From Bacillus suaedaesalsae (GTDB lineage: Bacteria > Bacillota > Bacilli > Bacillales > SA4), in contig NZ_JAFELM010000029.1 in assembly GCF_016890225.1 (NCBI RefSeq), positions 1 to 41,180 on the forward strand: 41,180 nucleotides of DNA, in the 5' to 3' direction. A model generated the notes under the pieces. It searched no databases. It saw nothing but the letters and a program-made list of their open reading frames with translations, and was not told the origin of the DNA. This document shows positions 27,927 through 36,894 of this stretch, one piece after another. Positions within the stretch are counted from its first letter, which is position 1. Each line of letters starts with the position of its first letter. Position numbers and translations under genes: made by a program.

Positions 27927-28871
27927 ATGACACATGTTCGTACACTGAATTTAAAAGATTATACTTATGGCAACAGCAATGAGCGTAAAATATTTGCAGA
28001 AGAATTCGTTGCTGGCTTAAAAGAAACAGGATTTATTATTTTAGAAGGACACGGTGTTGATCCAAATCTGATTGAAAGAAATTATGAGATTTGGCAAAAA
28101 TTCTTTGCTTTAGATACTGAAACAAAGAAGAAATATGAAAGTGTTCTTGGGGGAGCACGTGGGTACACAGGCTTTGGTAAAGAGCATGCTAAAAACCGTA
28201 CTGTTGGTGATTTGAAAGAATTCTTCCATGTTGGACAAGAGCTACCAGTTGGACACCCACTTTCAGGTGAATACCCTGAAAATTTATGGCCGGAAGAAGT
28301 AGAAGATATGCGTAAGCTTGCATTAAACTTCTATCGCGGACTTGAGCGTGTAGCAAATAACATGCTTGAAGCACTTGCTCTCGAGATGGATTTACGTTTG
28401 AATTTCTTCTCAGACATGATTAAAGACGGAAACAGCATTTTACGTGCTATTCATTATCCTGCTTTAGATGATTCAATGGACCCTAATGCTATTCGTGCAG
28501 GTGAGCATGAAGACATCAACTTAATTACTCTACTAGTTGAATCAACAGCATCTGGACTTCAACTACTGACTCGTGATGGTGAGTGGATCGATGTTAAGGC
28601 GGAAAAAGGACAAATTATAGTGGATGCTGGAGATATGCTATCAAGAATTACAAACGAAGTAATTCCTGCTACAACTCACCGTGTAGTGAATCCAAAAGGT
28701 GAGAATACTTCACGTTACTCTATGCCATTTTTTGTACATCCATATAGCAGTTATTTACTGGAAACTATTCCTTCATGCATTTCTGAAGAAAATCCAGAAA
28801 AATATCCTGCCATTACAGCAGGCGATTTCTTATATGAACGCCTAGTTGAAATCGGATTAATTAAAAAATAA
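27927..28871 (+). CDS. Isopenicillin-N-synthase-family Fe(II) oxygenase
   Basis: 314 residues with the jelly-roll fold of the 2-oxoglutarate/IPNS family. The iron triad is HED at His194-Asp196 (GEHEDINLITLL) and His251 (TTHRV); Arg263-x-Ser265 (RYSMPFF) would bind the 2-oxoglutarate carboxylate. The N-terminal DIOX_N-like part reads GFIILEGHGVD. The substrate is unknown; plant and fungal relatives make beta-lactams, ethylene and gibberellins, but bacterial ones are mostly uncharacterised. Ribosome site AAGGGGG. Own terminator; a CysJ-like reductase follows in the same direction. Confidence 0.9.
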   Translation: MTHVRTLNLKDYTYGNSNERKIFAEEFVAGLKETGFIILEGHGVDPNLIERNYEIWQKFFALDTETKKKYESVLGGARGYTGFGKEHAKNRTVGDLKEFFHVGQELPVGHPLSGEYPENLWPEEVEDMRKLALNFYRGLERVANNMLEALALEMDLRLNFFSDMIKDGNSILRAIHYPALDDSMDPNAIRAGEHEDINLITLLVESTASGLQLLTRDGEWIDVKAEKGQIIVDAGDMLSRITNEVIPATTHRVVNPKGENTSRYSMPFFVHPYSSYLLETIPSCISEENPEKYPAITAGDFLYERLVEIGLIKK

Positions 28872-28876
28872 TTTAC

Positions 28877-28915
28877 AAAACCATCATTTTTCATTATGAA
28901 ATCTGATGGTTTTTT
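28877..28915 (+). terminator. Terminator behind the oxygenase gene
   Basis: AAACCATCA pairs with TGATGGTTT (an unpaired C beside the loop), then a T run. Confidence 0.85.
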
Positions 28916-29054
28916 CATAGCCGAAAGAAAGTTCAGTTAAAGAGCCGAAAAATATGTAATAACGAGGAAAATGATTTATAATAGTATGGTATATTGTAGT
29001 TAATTACTTTACTTTCGTTATGTTTATAATCTTTAAAATATAGAGGTGTGGAAT

Positions 29055-30218
29055 ATGCAAAAAGCAACAGATGAAAACAAAGTGGGAACAACTTATAGCC
29101 GTACAAATCCATATCAGGCAAAAGTTCTAAAAAAGGAAAATCTAAATAAAAGTGGATCTAATAAAGAAACACTTCATATTGAATTATCTTTACATGAATC
29201 AGGACTTACGTATGATTCAGGTGATTGTTTAGGAATTCTCCCAGAAAATGATCCTGAATTAGTAGCAGTTCTTATTGAGGAAATGAAATGGGATGAGAAT
29301 GAACTAGTGGCAATCAACAAAAGTGGTGATACTCTTCCATTAAAAGAAGCACTTACAACACATTTTGAAATTACGTTATTAACAAAAAAAATCGTACAAC
29401 AAGCTGCGACATTCACTGATAATGAAGAGTTACAAAAACTTATTGCTGTTGAAAATGCAGCTGAGCTAAAAGAGTACATGAATGGTCGTGATTTGCTTGA
29501 TTTATTACGTGACTTTGGTCCATGGAATGCATCTAGCAAAGATATCGTATCTTTATTAAGAAAAATGCCACCACGTTTATATTCAATTGCAAGTAGTATT
29601 AAAGCGAATCCTGGTGAAGTGCATTTAACAATTGGGGCTGTTCGTTACAATTCTCATGGACGTGAACGTAAAGGAGTTTGTTCTGTAGAATGTTCAGAGC
29701 GTGTGTTTGAAGGAGATGTACTTCCTGTATTTATCCAACAAAACAAACATTTCAACCTACCAGAATCACGTGAAGTAGATATCATTATGGTTGGACCTGG
29801 TACAGGTATCGCTCCATTCCGTTCATTCTTACAAGATCGTTCGATTGAAGAGGGAACAGGCAGATCATGGTTATTTTTCGGAGACCAACGTTCGGCAACA
29901 GACTTCTTATATGAAGAAGAGTTAGAACAATATGTAAAAGATGGCGTATTAGCAAATCTTGATGTTGCGTTCTCTCGTGATTCAGAGCAAAAAGTTTACG
30001 TACAACACAAAATGCTTGAAAAGAGCACAGAATTATTTAATTGGATTGATAATGGCGCGTTCTTCTATGTATGTGGAGACAAAGAATATATGGCAAAGGA
30101 TGTACACGAAACATTACTTGCTATTATTGCAAAAGAAGGTAACATGAGTGCTGAAGAGGCTGAAAGCTACCTAAGCGCGATGCAAAAAGAAAAACGCTAC
30201 CAACGTGACGTATATTAA
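29055..30218 (+). CDS. CysJ-like sulfite reductase flavoprotein lacking the flavodoxin domain
   Basis: 387 residues from ATG 29055 (GAGGTG just upstream; the GTG at 29046 lies on that site). It matches the C-terminal two thirds of CysJ-type reductases. The FAD domain has RLYSIASS (174-181) and GVCS (197-200). The NADPH domain has GPGTGIAPFRSFLQDR (from 247), GDQRSATDFLYEEE and CGDKEYMAKDVH (350-361), ending in the aromatic Tyr expected to stack on FAD. The FMN-binding flavodoxin domain of about 150-200 residues is absent, and no flavodoxin or cysI gene is nearby. It could pass electrons to a separate flavodoxin or act on another acceptor. Confidence 0.88.
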   Translation: MQKATDENKVGTTYSRTNPYQAKVLKKENLNKSGSNKETLHIELSLHESGLTYDSGDCLGILPENDPELVAVLIEEMKWDENELVAINKSGDTLPLKEALTTHFEITLLTKKIVQQAATFTDNEELQKLIAVENAAELKEYMNGRDLLDLLRDFGPWNASSKDIVSLLRKMPPRLYSIASSIKANPGEVHLTIGAVRYNSHGRERKGVCSVECSERVFEGDVLPVFIQQNKHFNLPESREVDIIMVGPGTGIAPFRSFLQDRSIEEGTGRSWLFFGDQRSATDFLYEEELEQYVKDGVLANLDVAFSRDSEQKVYVQHKMLEKSTELFNWIDNGAFFYVCGDKEYMAKDVHETLLAIIAKEGNMSAEEAESYLSAMQKEKRYQRDVY

Positions 30219-30227
30219 TGTTTTTTC

Positions 30228-30256
30228 GGAGATTGGGACACCCCAGTCTCCTTTTT
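30228..30256 (+). terminator. Terminator behind the CysJ-like gene
   Basis: GGAGATTGGG pairs with CCCAGTCTCC (with a mismatch), then five T. Confidence 0.8.
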
Positions 30257-30490
30257 CAATGTAAAAATGAGGGTAATATAGTTCGTGGACACAGCTTAGT
30301 TAAGTTCTTTAGTAGAGTTTGTATGAACATTAAATTTTATATATTTTAAAAACTTGTCATCAAAATAGACCAAGATATTGAGATTATGAGATTGTTTATT
30401 TCACGAAACCAGAATAATAATGTGTTGAAAAAGTAGTCGAAAAGCAACATTATTTTCAAAAAAATTTTGTTACCAAAAAAGACATTAATA

Positions 30491-30513
30491 AAAGGCCGGT
30501 AAGACCGGCCTCC
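30491..30513 (-). terminator. Terminator of the subtilase gene
   Basis: On the minus strand AGGCCGGT and ACCGGCCT form a GC-rich perfect stem around CTT, followed by TTTATTAA. About 25 bases behind the stop codon. Confidence 0.85.
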
Positions 30514-30537
30514 TTGAATTCTATTTAGCTATTAGTT

Positions 30538-31737
30538 TTAGTATCTTACAGCATCATTTGAATTGATTATTCCATATCTAGAATTCGATCCAGTTCCAGA
30601 TACTGGGTCAGCCGTTAGCTCGATTGCTTGGCGAACCTGTACATTGCTGCGTCCTTGGCCTTTTAATAGTGCTGCTAGACCAGCTACATAAGGAGAAGCC
30701 ATTGAAGTTCCTGACAGATATACGTAACGGTTCCCTGGATAAGTAGAGGCAATGTCTACACCTGGAGCTACTACATCTACCCATGTACCATAGTTAGAGA
30801 AAGATGCTTTTCTGTTTGAGCTGTCAACTGCACCAACGGCAATAACATTTGTGTAAGAAGCAGGCTCAAAAGTAGTGCTTACATTATCATTTCCAGCAGC
30901 AGCAACTAGAACAACTCCCTTGTTATACGCATAGTTAACAGCATCTTGAAGAGTGGTCGTTGAACAATCACATCCAAGTGACATGTTGATTACTTCAGCT
31001 CCAGCGTCAGCAGCATAACGAATACCATTTGCAATATTTGCTAAGGAACCGCTTCCATTTGCATCCAGAACACGAACCGCTAAAATTTTTGTATTAGGGG
31101 CTGTACCAGCAATCCCAGTTCCATTGTTTGTTTCAGCAGCCGCAATCCCTGCAACGTGAGTACCATGACCATTTAAATCCATCGGATAATAATCACCATC
31201 AACGAAGTCGTAACCTCTAATCGTTTTACCATCTAGATCCGGATGTGTATAGTCAACACCTGAATCAAGAATAGCAATCTCCTGGCCACTGCTGCCTCTT
31301 GTTACGTCCCAAGCTAAGTTTGTATAAGTAGTCTTAATACCATATTGATAACCATTATAATAAGTATCATTTGGTGTCCATGTTGCATTAAAGATATAAT
31401 TCGGTTCAGCATATTCTACGTTCGGGTCTTTCTCTAACTTCTTCAAAGCTTTTTCAACATCCTTAACTTTTAAAACTTTGAAATCAGACTTGTCGTTACC
31501 TTCTGGTAAAACTTCAGCTTCAACACTTTGTAGAGCGGTTGCCTCTACAGATGTAGCTGTACTGTCCTTAAATTTAACGATTAATTCACCACTTTTGTAC
31601 TTATTCTTTTCGAATTTCACTTTCTCAATCGTAATCTTTTCAGGGTCCTTTTCCTTTGCACCAACAGGTGAGCTTAATAATGGAAAGAGGGCAAGAGATA
31701 CAGCAAGTGACATGGTAACCAGTTTCTTAATTTTCAT
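30538..31737 (-). CDS. Secreted subtilisin-like serine protease (thermitase type)
   Basis: 399-residue S8 prepro-protease. A signal peptide (1-27, ending PVGA) leads into an inhibitor-I9-like propeptide (about 28-118) with YKSGELIVKFKD. The mature domain carries the triad Asp158 (ILDSGVDYTHPDL), His191 (NGHGTHVAG) and Ser345 (GTSMASPYVAG), with oxyanion Asn283 (AAGND). The mature start TWTPNDTYYNGYQYG is like thermitase and the Bacillus Ak.1 protease. Cys256 and Cys258 (GCDCS) correspond to the tight disulfide seen in Ak.1, from memory. Ribosome site AAGGAGG. Likely a scavenging extracellular protease; single gene. Confidence 0.95.
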   Translation of the reverse strand: MKIKKLVTMSLAVSLALFPLLSSPVGAKEKDPEKITIEKVKFEKNKYKSGELIVKFKDSTATSVEATALQSVEAEVLPEGNDKSDFKVLKVKDVEKALKKLEKDPNVEYAEPNYIFNATWTPNDTYYNGYQYGIKTTYTNLAWDVTRGSSGQEIAILDSGVDYTHPDLDGKTIRGYDFVDGDYYPMDLNGHGTHVAGIAAAETNNGTGIAGTAPNTKILAVRVLDANGSGSLANIANGIRYAADAGAEVINMSLGCDCSTTTLQDAVNYAYNKGVVLVAAAGNDNVSTTFEPASYTNVIAVGAVDSSNRKASFSNYGTWVDVVAPGVDIASTYPGNRYVYLSGTSMASPYVAGLAALLKGQGRSNVQVRQAIELTADPVSGTGSNSRYGIINSNDAVRY

Positions 31738-32130
31738 AACTTCCTCCTTAAATTTTAGTCACTGTTAATGTATTAGAGTGCTAGAATTTAAATGTTTGGG
31801 AAAATCATAGAAAAAAGAGTGGATTAAAGGGGATTTTAGGATAGAAATTTCCCAAGTGAAGATTCTTCTATTTTGTGGTATTGTAGATATGTTTGTTTTT
31901 CAGTAGGAGGAGTTTATTTATTTCTTTGGTATTTGGAAGTGCTATTGGAGTGTATAGCAGAAACTTGCAAAGTGAATTATGTGATAACAATAAAACTATG
32001 CTTTGATCAAAGCATAGTTACATAACTTCTTTTGAAATAATGGTCTCAGTTGAGGACCAGGGAATTAATGAGTTATACTTTAATTAAATAAAGTGATAAA
32101 GCATTTGAGTGAAAAAGGGAGACGGTATTT
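31738..32130. other. Intergenic region with a 26-base perfect palindrome
   Basis: Divergent region between the protease and a GNAT gene. No gene seen. It contains the palindrome at 31994-32019, centred on TTTGATCAAA, with arms AACTATGC. No T run follows, so a simple terminator is unlikely. The promoters of both flanking genes must lie here but none is clear. Confidence 0.55.
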
Positions 32131-32667
32131 ATGGTGGAGCTAAAATACTTTGAACGTTCTGATTTCAAACAACTTATAAATTGGATTCATTCACCCGCAT
32201 TCTTACTTCAATGGGGCGGTCCAGGGTTTACTTACCCCTTAAATGATACTCAATTAGAAAAGTATATTGAAAATGCCAATAATGAAAACTCAGAGAATAG
32301 GGTTTATAAAGTAATTGATAATGAAACTGGTGAGACTATTGGTCATATCTCTTTGAATAAAATTGATAGAAAAAACAAATCAGCTCGAGTTGGAAAAGTA
32401 TTAGTCGGTGATAAAAACACAAGAGGTAAAGGAATTGGGCAGCAAATGATTAATGAAATCCTAAAGATTGCATTTAATGAACTTCAACTACATAGAGTTA
32501 GTCTCGGGGTATTTGACTTTAATACTTCCGCCATCACCTGTTACGAAAATGCAGGATTTATAAAAGAAGGTTTACTCCGAGATTCAAGAAAATATGGTGA
32601 TGAGTATTGGAGTTTATGGGAAATGAGTATTTTAGAAAACGAATGGTTTGAAACCAAAAACATTTAG
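32131..32667 (+). CDS. GNAT-family N-acetyltransferase
   Basis: 178 residues, RimJ/RimL-like. The acetyl-CoA loop reads VLVGDKNTRGKGIGQQMI (about residues 90-108; R/Q-x-x-G-x-G/A form RGKGIG). The C-terminal strand-helix SLGVFDFNTSAITCYENAGFIKEG is typical. Substrate (amine, aminoglycoside or ribosomal protein N-terminus) cannot be told. Ribosome site AGGGAG before the ATG. A terminator follows. Confidence 0.88.
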   Translation: MVELKYFERSDFKQLINWIHSPAFLLQWGGPGFTYPLNDTQLEKYIENANNENSENRVYKVIDNETGETIGHISLNKIDRKNKSARVGKVLVGDKNTRGKGIGQQMINEILKIAFNELQLHRVSLGVFDFNTSAITCYENAGFIKEGLLRDSRKYGDEYWSLWEMSILENEWFETKNI

Positions 32668-32799
32668 TCTGTTTCAGTGAACCAGGGATCTAGCTACAAC
32701 ACCTCATTTCATATTAGACATAAAGGATATTTACCTATTTCTTGTACTTTAGTTCAGATAGTGAAGAAGGATAATTTTTCCTTACGTAGAATAACTATT

Positions 32800-32842
32800 A
32801 AGAACCATCCTTGTTTGTAAAAATAAGTAAGGTTCTTTTTTC
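32800..32842 (+). terminator. Terminator behind the first GNAT gene
   Basis: AAGAACC and GGTTCTT pair across a long AT-rich loop and are followed by T residues. It is 130 bases behind the stop codon. Confidence 0.65.
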
Positions 32843-32881
32843 TTATTCCTTTTTATAGTATGTAAGTTAGGTGGTGTTACG

Positions 32882-33454
32882 ATGAATACGTTCATATATT
32901 TGGTAAGACATGGTGACTCACCAAAAGTTGGGGATGAAAGAACCAGAGGGTTAACTTAATTAGGAGAAATAGAAGCATATCGAGTAGCAGAACTTTTAAA
33001 AACGGAGGAGATTAACGTTGTTATATCCAGTCCATACATACGTTCAATACTAACTGTTGAAAAGTTAGCTAATGAAATTGGACAAGATGTATTGGTGTAT
33101 GAGGACCTTAAAGAGAGAATTTTTTCTACTGAAGCTAACAGGATAAGTGATAAGGAATTAATTCCTTTACTAGAAGAGTCTTTTTCTAATCCAAACTTCT
33201 CTCTAAAAGGAGCAGAGTCTAATGCTGCTTGTCAGGAACGAGCTATAAAAGTTTTATATGAGTTACTTGTTACCTATCGTGGAAGTAGAGTGGTGATAGG
33301 GACCCATGGTGCTGTCATGACGTTAATAATGAATTATTTTGACAAAAGATACGATCTGAATTTTCTATTAAGTACATCTAAACCAGACATATATAAAATG
33401 GAGTTTATAAATCATGATTTACTAAAAGTTGAAAGACTATGGAACCGTTTATGA
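32882..33454 (+). pseudogene. Histidine-phosphatase (phosphoglycerate-mutase) family gene with premature stop
   Basis: From ATG 32882 the frame reads MNTFIYLVRHGDSPK, the RHG signature with the catalytic His. It continues to RTRGLT and then hits TAA at 32957-32959 (codon 26). The same frame goes on without a shift as LGEIEAYRVAELL, ISSPYIRSILT, and GTHGAVMTLIMNYF with the second catalytic His, to 33454, so 190 codons are interrupted by one stop. CAA or GAA to TAA would explain it. Restart codons exist only after the catalytic N-terminus. Either a recent pseudogene or a sequence error. Usual family role: phosphate-ester hydrolysis. Confidence 0.85.
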
Positions 33455-33517
33455 GAAAATTGTTTCTTAAGGACAAGAATGTATGAACGGAAGGAAGATA
33501 CAAAGCGGGGGAAAGAA

Positions 33518-33838
33518 ATGATTGATTTTGGCTGGCTTAATGTGGGTAGTCTCGTGTTAGGACTAATTGCTTGGATACTTCCTATTCTTAAACTAACGCG
33601 TAACAATAAACAGGAAAATAATAATTGGATTGTTTTCTCTATTATGAGCATAAGTGCATGTGCTGTTTCGCTATGTTTCCAGATTCTTTATACGTATCAT
33701 CTGGTTAAGATTAAAGATTGGGGTGCTCTTTCGGACACAACGTCTGCTGTGGCATTCGCCGCAACAGTTCTCCTACTCGTTACCATTACATTAAATGCTT
33801 TCACTTTAGTTGTATATCGTAACAGAATAGCTAAGTAG
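33518..33838 (+). CDS. Small integral membrane protein, unknown
   Basis: 106 residues from ATG 33518, behind GGGGGAAAG; the open frame begins 13 codons earlier but without a ribosome site. Three hydrophobic segments: VGSLVLGLIAWILPIL, WIVFSIMSISACAVSLCFQILY and AVAFAATVLLLVTITLNAFTLVVY. The loops are short and the ends charged. I do not recognise a named family. It is followed after 24 bases by another small membrane protein, probably co-transcribed. Confidence 0.75.
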   Translation: MIDFGWLNVGSLVLGLIAWILPILKLTRNNKQENNNWIVFSIMSISACAVSLCFQILYTYHLVKIKDWGALSDTTSAVAFAATVLLLVTITLNAFTLVVYRNRIAK

Positions 33839-33862
33839 GGTACCAATACTGAGGAGAATAAA

Positions 33863-34324
33863 ATGATCATATCAAGATTAATGTTAAAATTCTTTTTCTT
33901 TGAAGCAGTGTTTTTAATAATATCAGGATTAATCTTTATTTTAAATCTTATCTTTTGGATTGATAATGGGTTTGCCCAGAGTGTACTCAATATCTACATC
34001 GGTCCTTCATCAATTCCGATAATTATCTTTCTTGGCATCATGATTATTTCAGTATTATTATTTGCGATAATATTGCATAAAAAAATAAAAGGTCTGAAAG
34101 AACTTTATAAAACACGAGATATCAAAATAGCATATGTGTTTACTCTCATAGTGCATTTGGCTATTATTGGTATATCAGTAATCGTTATTCCCAAGCTTCC
34201 AGATGGAATGGACTCTGTTTTACCTATATTATTTTGTACTTGCTTAATTTTAATTTTTACAATACTACTTTTTTCCTTTTTCATAAGCTTTAAAAAAGAT
34301 TTTAAAGAAAACAGTAACTTTTAA
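33863..34324 (+). CDS. Four-helix membrane protein, unknown
   Basis: 153 residues with four hydrophobic segments (about residues 10-32, 50-70, 90-110, 120-142) and Lys-rich loops. GAGGAG precedes the ATG. No family recognised. With the preceding gene it forms a two-gene unit ended by the terminator at 34366. Confidence 0.75.
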   Translation: MIISRLMLKFFFFEAVFLIISGLIFILNLIFWIDNGFAQSVLNIYIGPSSIPIIIFLGIMIISVLLFAIILHKKIKGLKELYKTRDIKIAYVFTLIVHLAIIGISVIVIPKLPDGMDSVLPILFCTCLILIFTILLFSFFISFKKDFKENSNF

Positions 34325-34365
34325 GAGAAAACGAAAATTGTGATGAATAAGTAACCTCAAAAGAT

Positions 34366-34397
34366 AACCACTTTCCAATGAAGGAGAGTGGTTTTAC
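34366..34397 (+). terminator. Terminator behind the membrane-protein pair
   Basis: Eleven-pair stem AACCACTTTCC/GGAGAGTGGTT (one G-T) and a TTTTAC tail. Confidence 0.85.
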
Positions 34398-34461
34398 TTA
34401 TAGAAATATACTTATATCTACTTATTTTTAATAGATTTCATTGAAGAAGGGATAATGATTT

Positions 34462-35013
34462 ATGCTCTACGATAATCAAAAAAAAACGATAACTACAAAT
34501 CGACTTCTACTAAGACTTTTTCAAAAAACTGATGCAAATACTGTTACAAAACTTTGTAATAACTATAATATTTATAAAAATACATTGTATCTCCCTTATC
34601 CATACTCTATAGACGATGCATTATCGTGGATTGAACATCACGTTGAAAATTCTAATCGTAATAAATTATATGAATTTGCTATTACAGATAAGAGAAGCGG
34701 AACATTATATGGAGCAATTGCGCTATCTCACAACCAAAAGTTTAACAATGGTGAAATAGCCTATTGGATTGGTGAAGAATTTTGGGGAAAGGGATATGCA
34801 ACAGAGGCAGCGGAAGCTATTTTACAATTTGCATTTTACGAAAAACAATATCATAAAGTATTTGCTCGTTACTTTAATTCAAACCCTGCTTCGGGAAGAG
34901 TTATGCAAAAATTAGGCATGATTAAAGAAGGTGTTTTAATTGACCATGTGAGGAAAGAAGATCGATATGAAGATCTGATTCATTATGGGATTATTAATTC
35001 AAGTGCAAAGTGA
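34462..35013 (+). CDS. GNAT-family N-acetyltransferase, RimJ/YdaF-like
   Basis: 183 residues. It begins with TITTNRLLLRLFQKTDANTVTKLCNN, the Acetyltransf_3 start. It has EIAYWIGEEFWGKGYATEAAEAIL, with the acetyl-CoA loop, and RYFNSNPASGRVMQKLGMIKEGVL. This pattern fits ribosomal-protein-alanine acetyltransferases and the B. subtilis YdaF group. Not close to the GNAT at 32131. Ribosome site GAAGGG lies somewhat far (about 12 bases) from the ATG. Confidence 0.9.
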   Translation: MLYDNQKKTITTNRLLLRLFQKTDANTVTKLCNNYNIYKNTLYLPYPYSIDDALSWIEHHVENSNRNKLYEFAITDKRSGTLYGAIALSHNQKFNNGEIAYWIGEEFWGKGYATEAAEAILQFAFYEKQYHKVFARYFNSNPASGRVMQKLGMIKEGVLIDHVRKEDRYEDLIHYGIINSSAK

Positions 35014-35078
35014 ATCTAGCTTTCTTCTTTAGCAAAAGGTCAAAAGAGTTGAATTATAGATATAAATAGGAGGTAATC

Positions 35079-35468
35079 ATGTCAATTGAAGCTATTAAGG
35101 TAATTGAAGAGTATCGTTCAGTCCTTAACAAAAGTGATGTGAATGAAGTGAATACGTGGATTTCAGATGATTTTATTGGATATTTTGGGTATTACAATGA
35201 TAGAGATTACGAGATTTATAACGGGGACTCATATAAAAAATCAAACGTGGAAACATTTAATTCGTACAAAGGTAAAAACCCACAATGGGAATATAATGAT
35301 TTAACTCATAATTTCCGGTCAGAAAAAGAAATTATCCTTTCATCCATTATCACTTTTTATTTATCAGGTGAAAAAGTAGCAAGTGCTTTGGCTATGGAAA
35401 TATTTAAAAAGGAACAAGACGGCTGGAAATTATATAGGCAACATATGGAGAGATATTCCTCTTACTAG
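35079..35468 (+). CDS. NTF2-like (DUF4440/SnoaL-type) protein
   Basis: 129 residues with the small cone-shaped fold pattern: N-terminal helix AIKVIEEYRSVLNKSDVNEVNTWISDDFIGYFG, then alternating strands ending ALAMEIFKKEQDGWKLYRQHMERYS. Such proteins can be enzymes or ligand-binding domains; no catalytic residues can be named. Strong ribosome site AGGAGG. Single gene. Confidence 0.75.
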   Translation: MSIEAIKVIEEYRSVLNKSDVNEVNTWISDDFIGYFGYYNDRDYEIYNGDSYKKSNVETFNSYKGKNPQWEYNDLTHNFRSEKEIILSSIITFYLSGEKVASALAMEIFKKEQDGWKLYRQHMERYSSY

Positions 35469-35545
35469 GTGGGTTGTATTAACAGGATAAATGCTTTTTT
35501 CTAATAGTATAACTATGAGCGAATCTAGTAAAAGGAGAAAAGATA

Positions 35546-35752
35546 ATGGATAATTGGTTGTTTGTTTTCATCATAACTTTTATCGGGAGCTTTGTTCTGG
35601 TATATGGATTAGGGTCTATTATTGGTGGAGATAATATTGAATTCATTTATTTACTTTTGTTTATTATTCAATTTTCATTTATTACGACAATACTATTTCA
35701 TATACTACATAAAGTGAAAATGTTAGAAAAAAAGGAGAATCATAAAGAGTAA
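35546..35752 (+). CDS. Small two-helix membrane protein
   Basis: 68 residues: two hydrophobic stretches (WLFVFIITFIGSFVLVYGL and FIYLLLFIIQFSFITTILFHIL), then a Lys/Glu-rich tail. AAAAGGAG precedes the ATG by 7-8 bases, which supports translation. Function unknown. Confidence 0.65.
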   Translation: MDNWLFVFIITFIGSFVLVYGLGSIIGGDNIEFIYLLLFIIQFSFITTILFHILHKVKMLEKKENHKE

Positions 35753-36190
35753 ACATTTTATCTTTTTCGAATAAAATCAACAATAATTCAACTTCTTGCT
35801 ATGGGGAACAAAAATTTCGGACAAACGGGCAATTAACCCAATTATTGTTGTAAAAGTAACAGAGTCACCAATTCCAAAACTCACCCCCATAATGAATTCA
35901 GAGAATGGATTTTGAAAATCGATTGGTTCGTACAAATTTAGAAGTGAAATAATTGATAATATCAAGAATGGTTGGCCAATAACAAAAAGCTTAATCAATC
36001 AATTTTCCAAAATACTTTTTTCAATAACAAGACCAATAGGCTTTATCTATGGTTTTATGCTTGTAGGAATGTTTATCATATTTTGTAGTGCTTAAATATA
36101 TGGATTTCTTTTTTTTGAAAGATTATATCTTTTAACAGACCATTATATTGGTCATAATCAACAAACGGGGAGTCAGGTATTTTTGGGGAG
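35753..36190. other. Degenerate intergenic stretch with membrane-protein-like fragments
   Basis: No intact gene is convincing. The minus strand has a 73-codon frame (35998-35777, TTG start, no good ribosome site) with hydrophobic segments. The plus strand has a start-less frame of 59 codons (35916-36095) ending in SITRPIGFIYGFMLVGMFII and FCSA. Both could be remnants of a decayed membrane-protein gene. A short GACCA/TGGTC hairpin lies at 36137-36152. Confidence 0.4.
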
Positions 36191-36760
36191 GTGAGTATTA
36201 TTAATAGTAAGAAAATATTTCTGTATTTAATTTTATGTTTATCATTTATAGCCATTATATTTTTTGTGTTTTTTGGATCAACCTCTCTAGAATCTGCTAT
36301 TCAGAAAAAATGGCATGAAAAAATTGAGGTTATATCAGATGAGCATGTTAATAATCTTGTGTTATTCAAAGAAAAGAAAACAAATTTAATTGTAGTAAAT
36401 ACATATACTGAAAAGTATGGTCTATATTCATATAATAATGATACGGAAGAACCATTGATAAGTTTAGATGAAGAGGGTAATCCTAAAACCTTTGTAAAAG
36501 TGACAGATATAAGAGGCGTAGGGAATGTTTTATGGGGATATATTGTAGGTGATGAAGAAATAGCAAGAGTTGATGCTACCTTTAATAGCACTGATGGAAG
36601 AGGTTTTTCATATGAAAGTACCGTTCTAAATAACGGTATATTAATTGCGTTACCAAAGGAATATAAACATGTTGATTTTTCGAATGATGAATGGGAAATA
36701 AAAACTAGCTTTTTAGATAAAAAGGGTAAGATTATAGGAACATATAAACTGTTGTACTAA
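36191..36760 (+). CDS. Membrane-anchored hypothetical protein
   Basis: 189 residues. One N-terminal membrane segment (IFLYLILCLSFIAIIFFVFFG, about 9-29) is followed by an extracytoplasmic domain with many strands. No family recognised. The start is uncertain: GTG 36191 almost touches GGGGAG, while the better-spaced codons 6-9 bases on are ATT. A terminator follows. Confidence 0.65.
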   Translation: MSIINSKKIFLYLILCLSFIAIIFFVFFGSTSLESAIQKKWHEKIEVISDEHVNNLVLFKEKKTNLIVVNTYTEKYGLYSYNNDTEEPLISLDEEGNPKTFVKVTDIRGVGNVLWGYIVGDEEIARVDATFNSTDGRGFSYESTVLNNGILIALPKEYKHVDFSNDEWEIKTSFLDKKGKIIGTYKLLY

Positions 36761-36802
36761 GCTATGCAGATTTTACTAAATTGAATAAGAGTATTATATC
36801 TG

Positions 36803-36834
36803 AGCATTGATCCAAGAAGGATTAATGCTTTTTT
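36803..36834 (+). terminator. Terminator behind the membrane-anchored hypothetical gene
   Basis: AGCATTGATCC pairs with GGATTAATGCT (one G-T) around AAGAA, then six T. Confidence 0.88.
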
Positions 36835-36894
36835 AATTGAATACTAATAGTTACCAAACGATATAGTTTAGTTGAAAATAGATGGGAGAATAAG

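Noticed and set aside
35777..35998. 73-codon minus-strand membrane-like frame as a gene
   Set aside because: TTG start, no good ribosome site, and the opposite strand has an equally open fragment; described only as a degenerate stretch.
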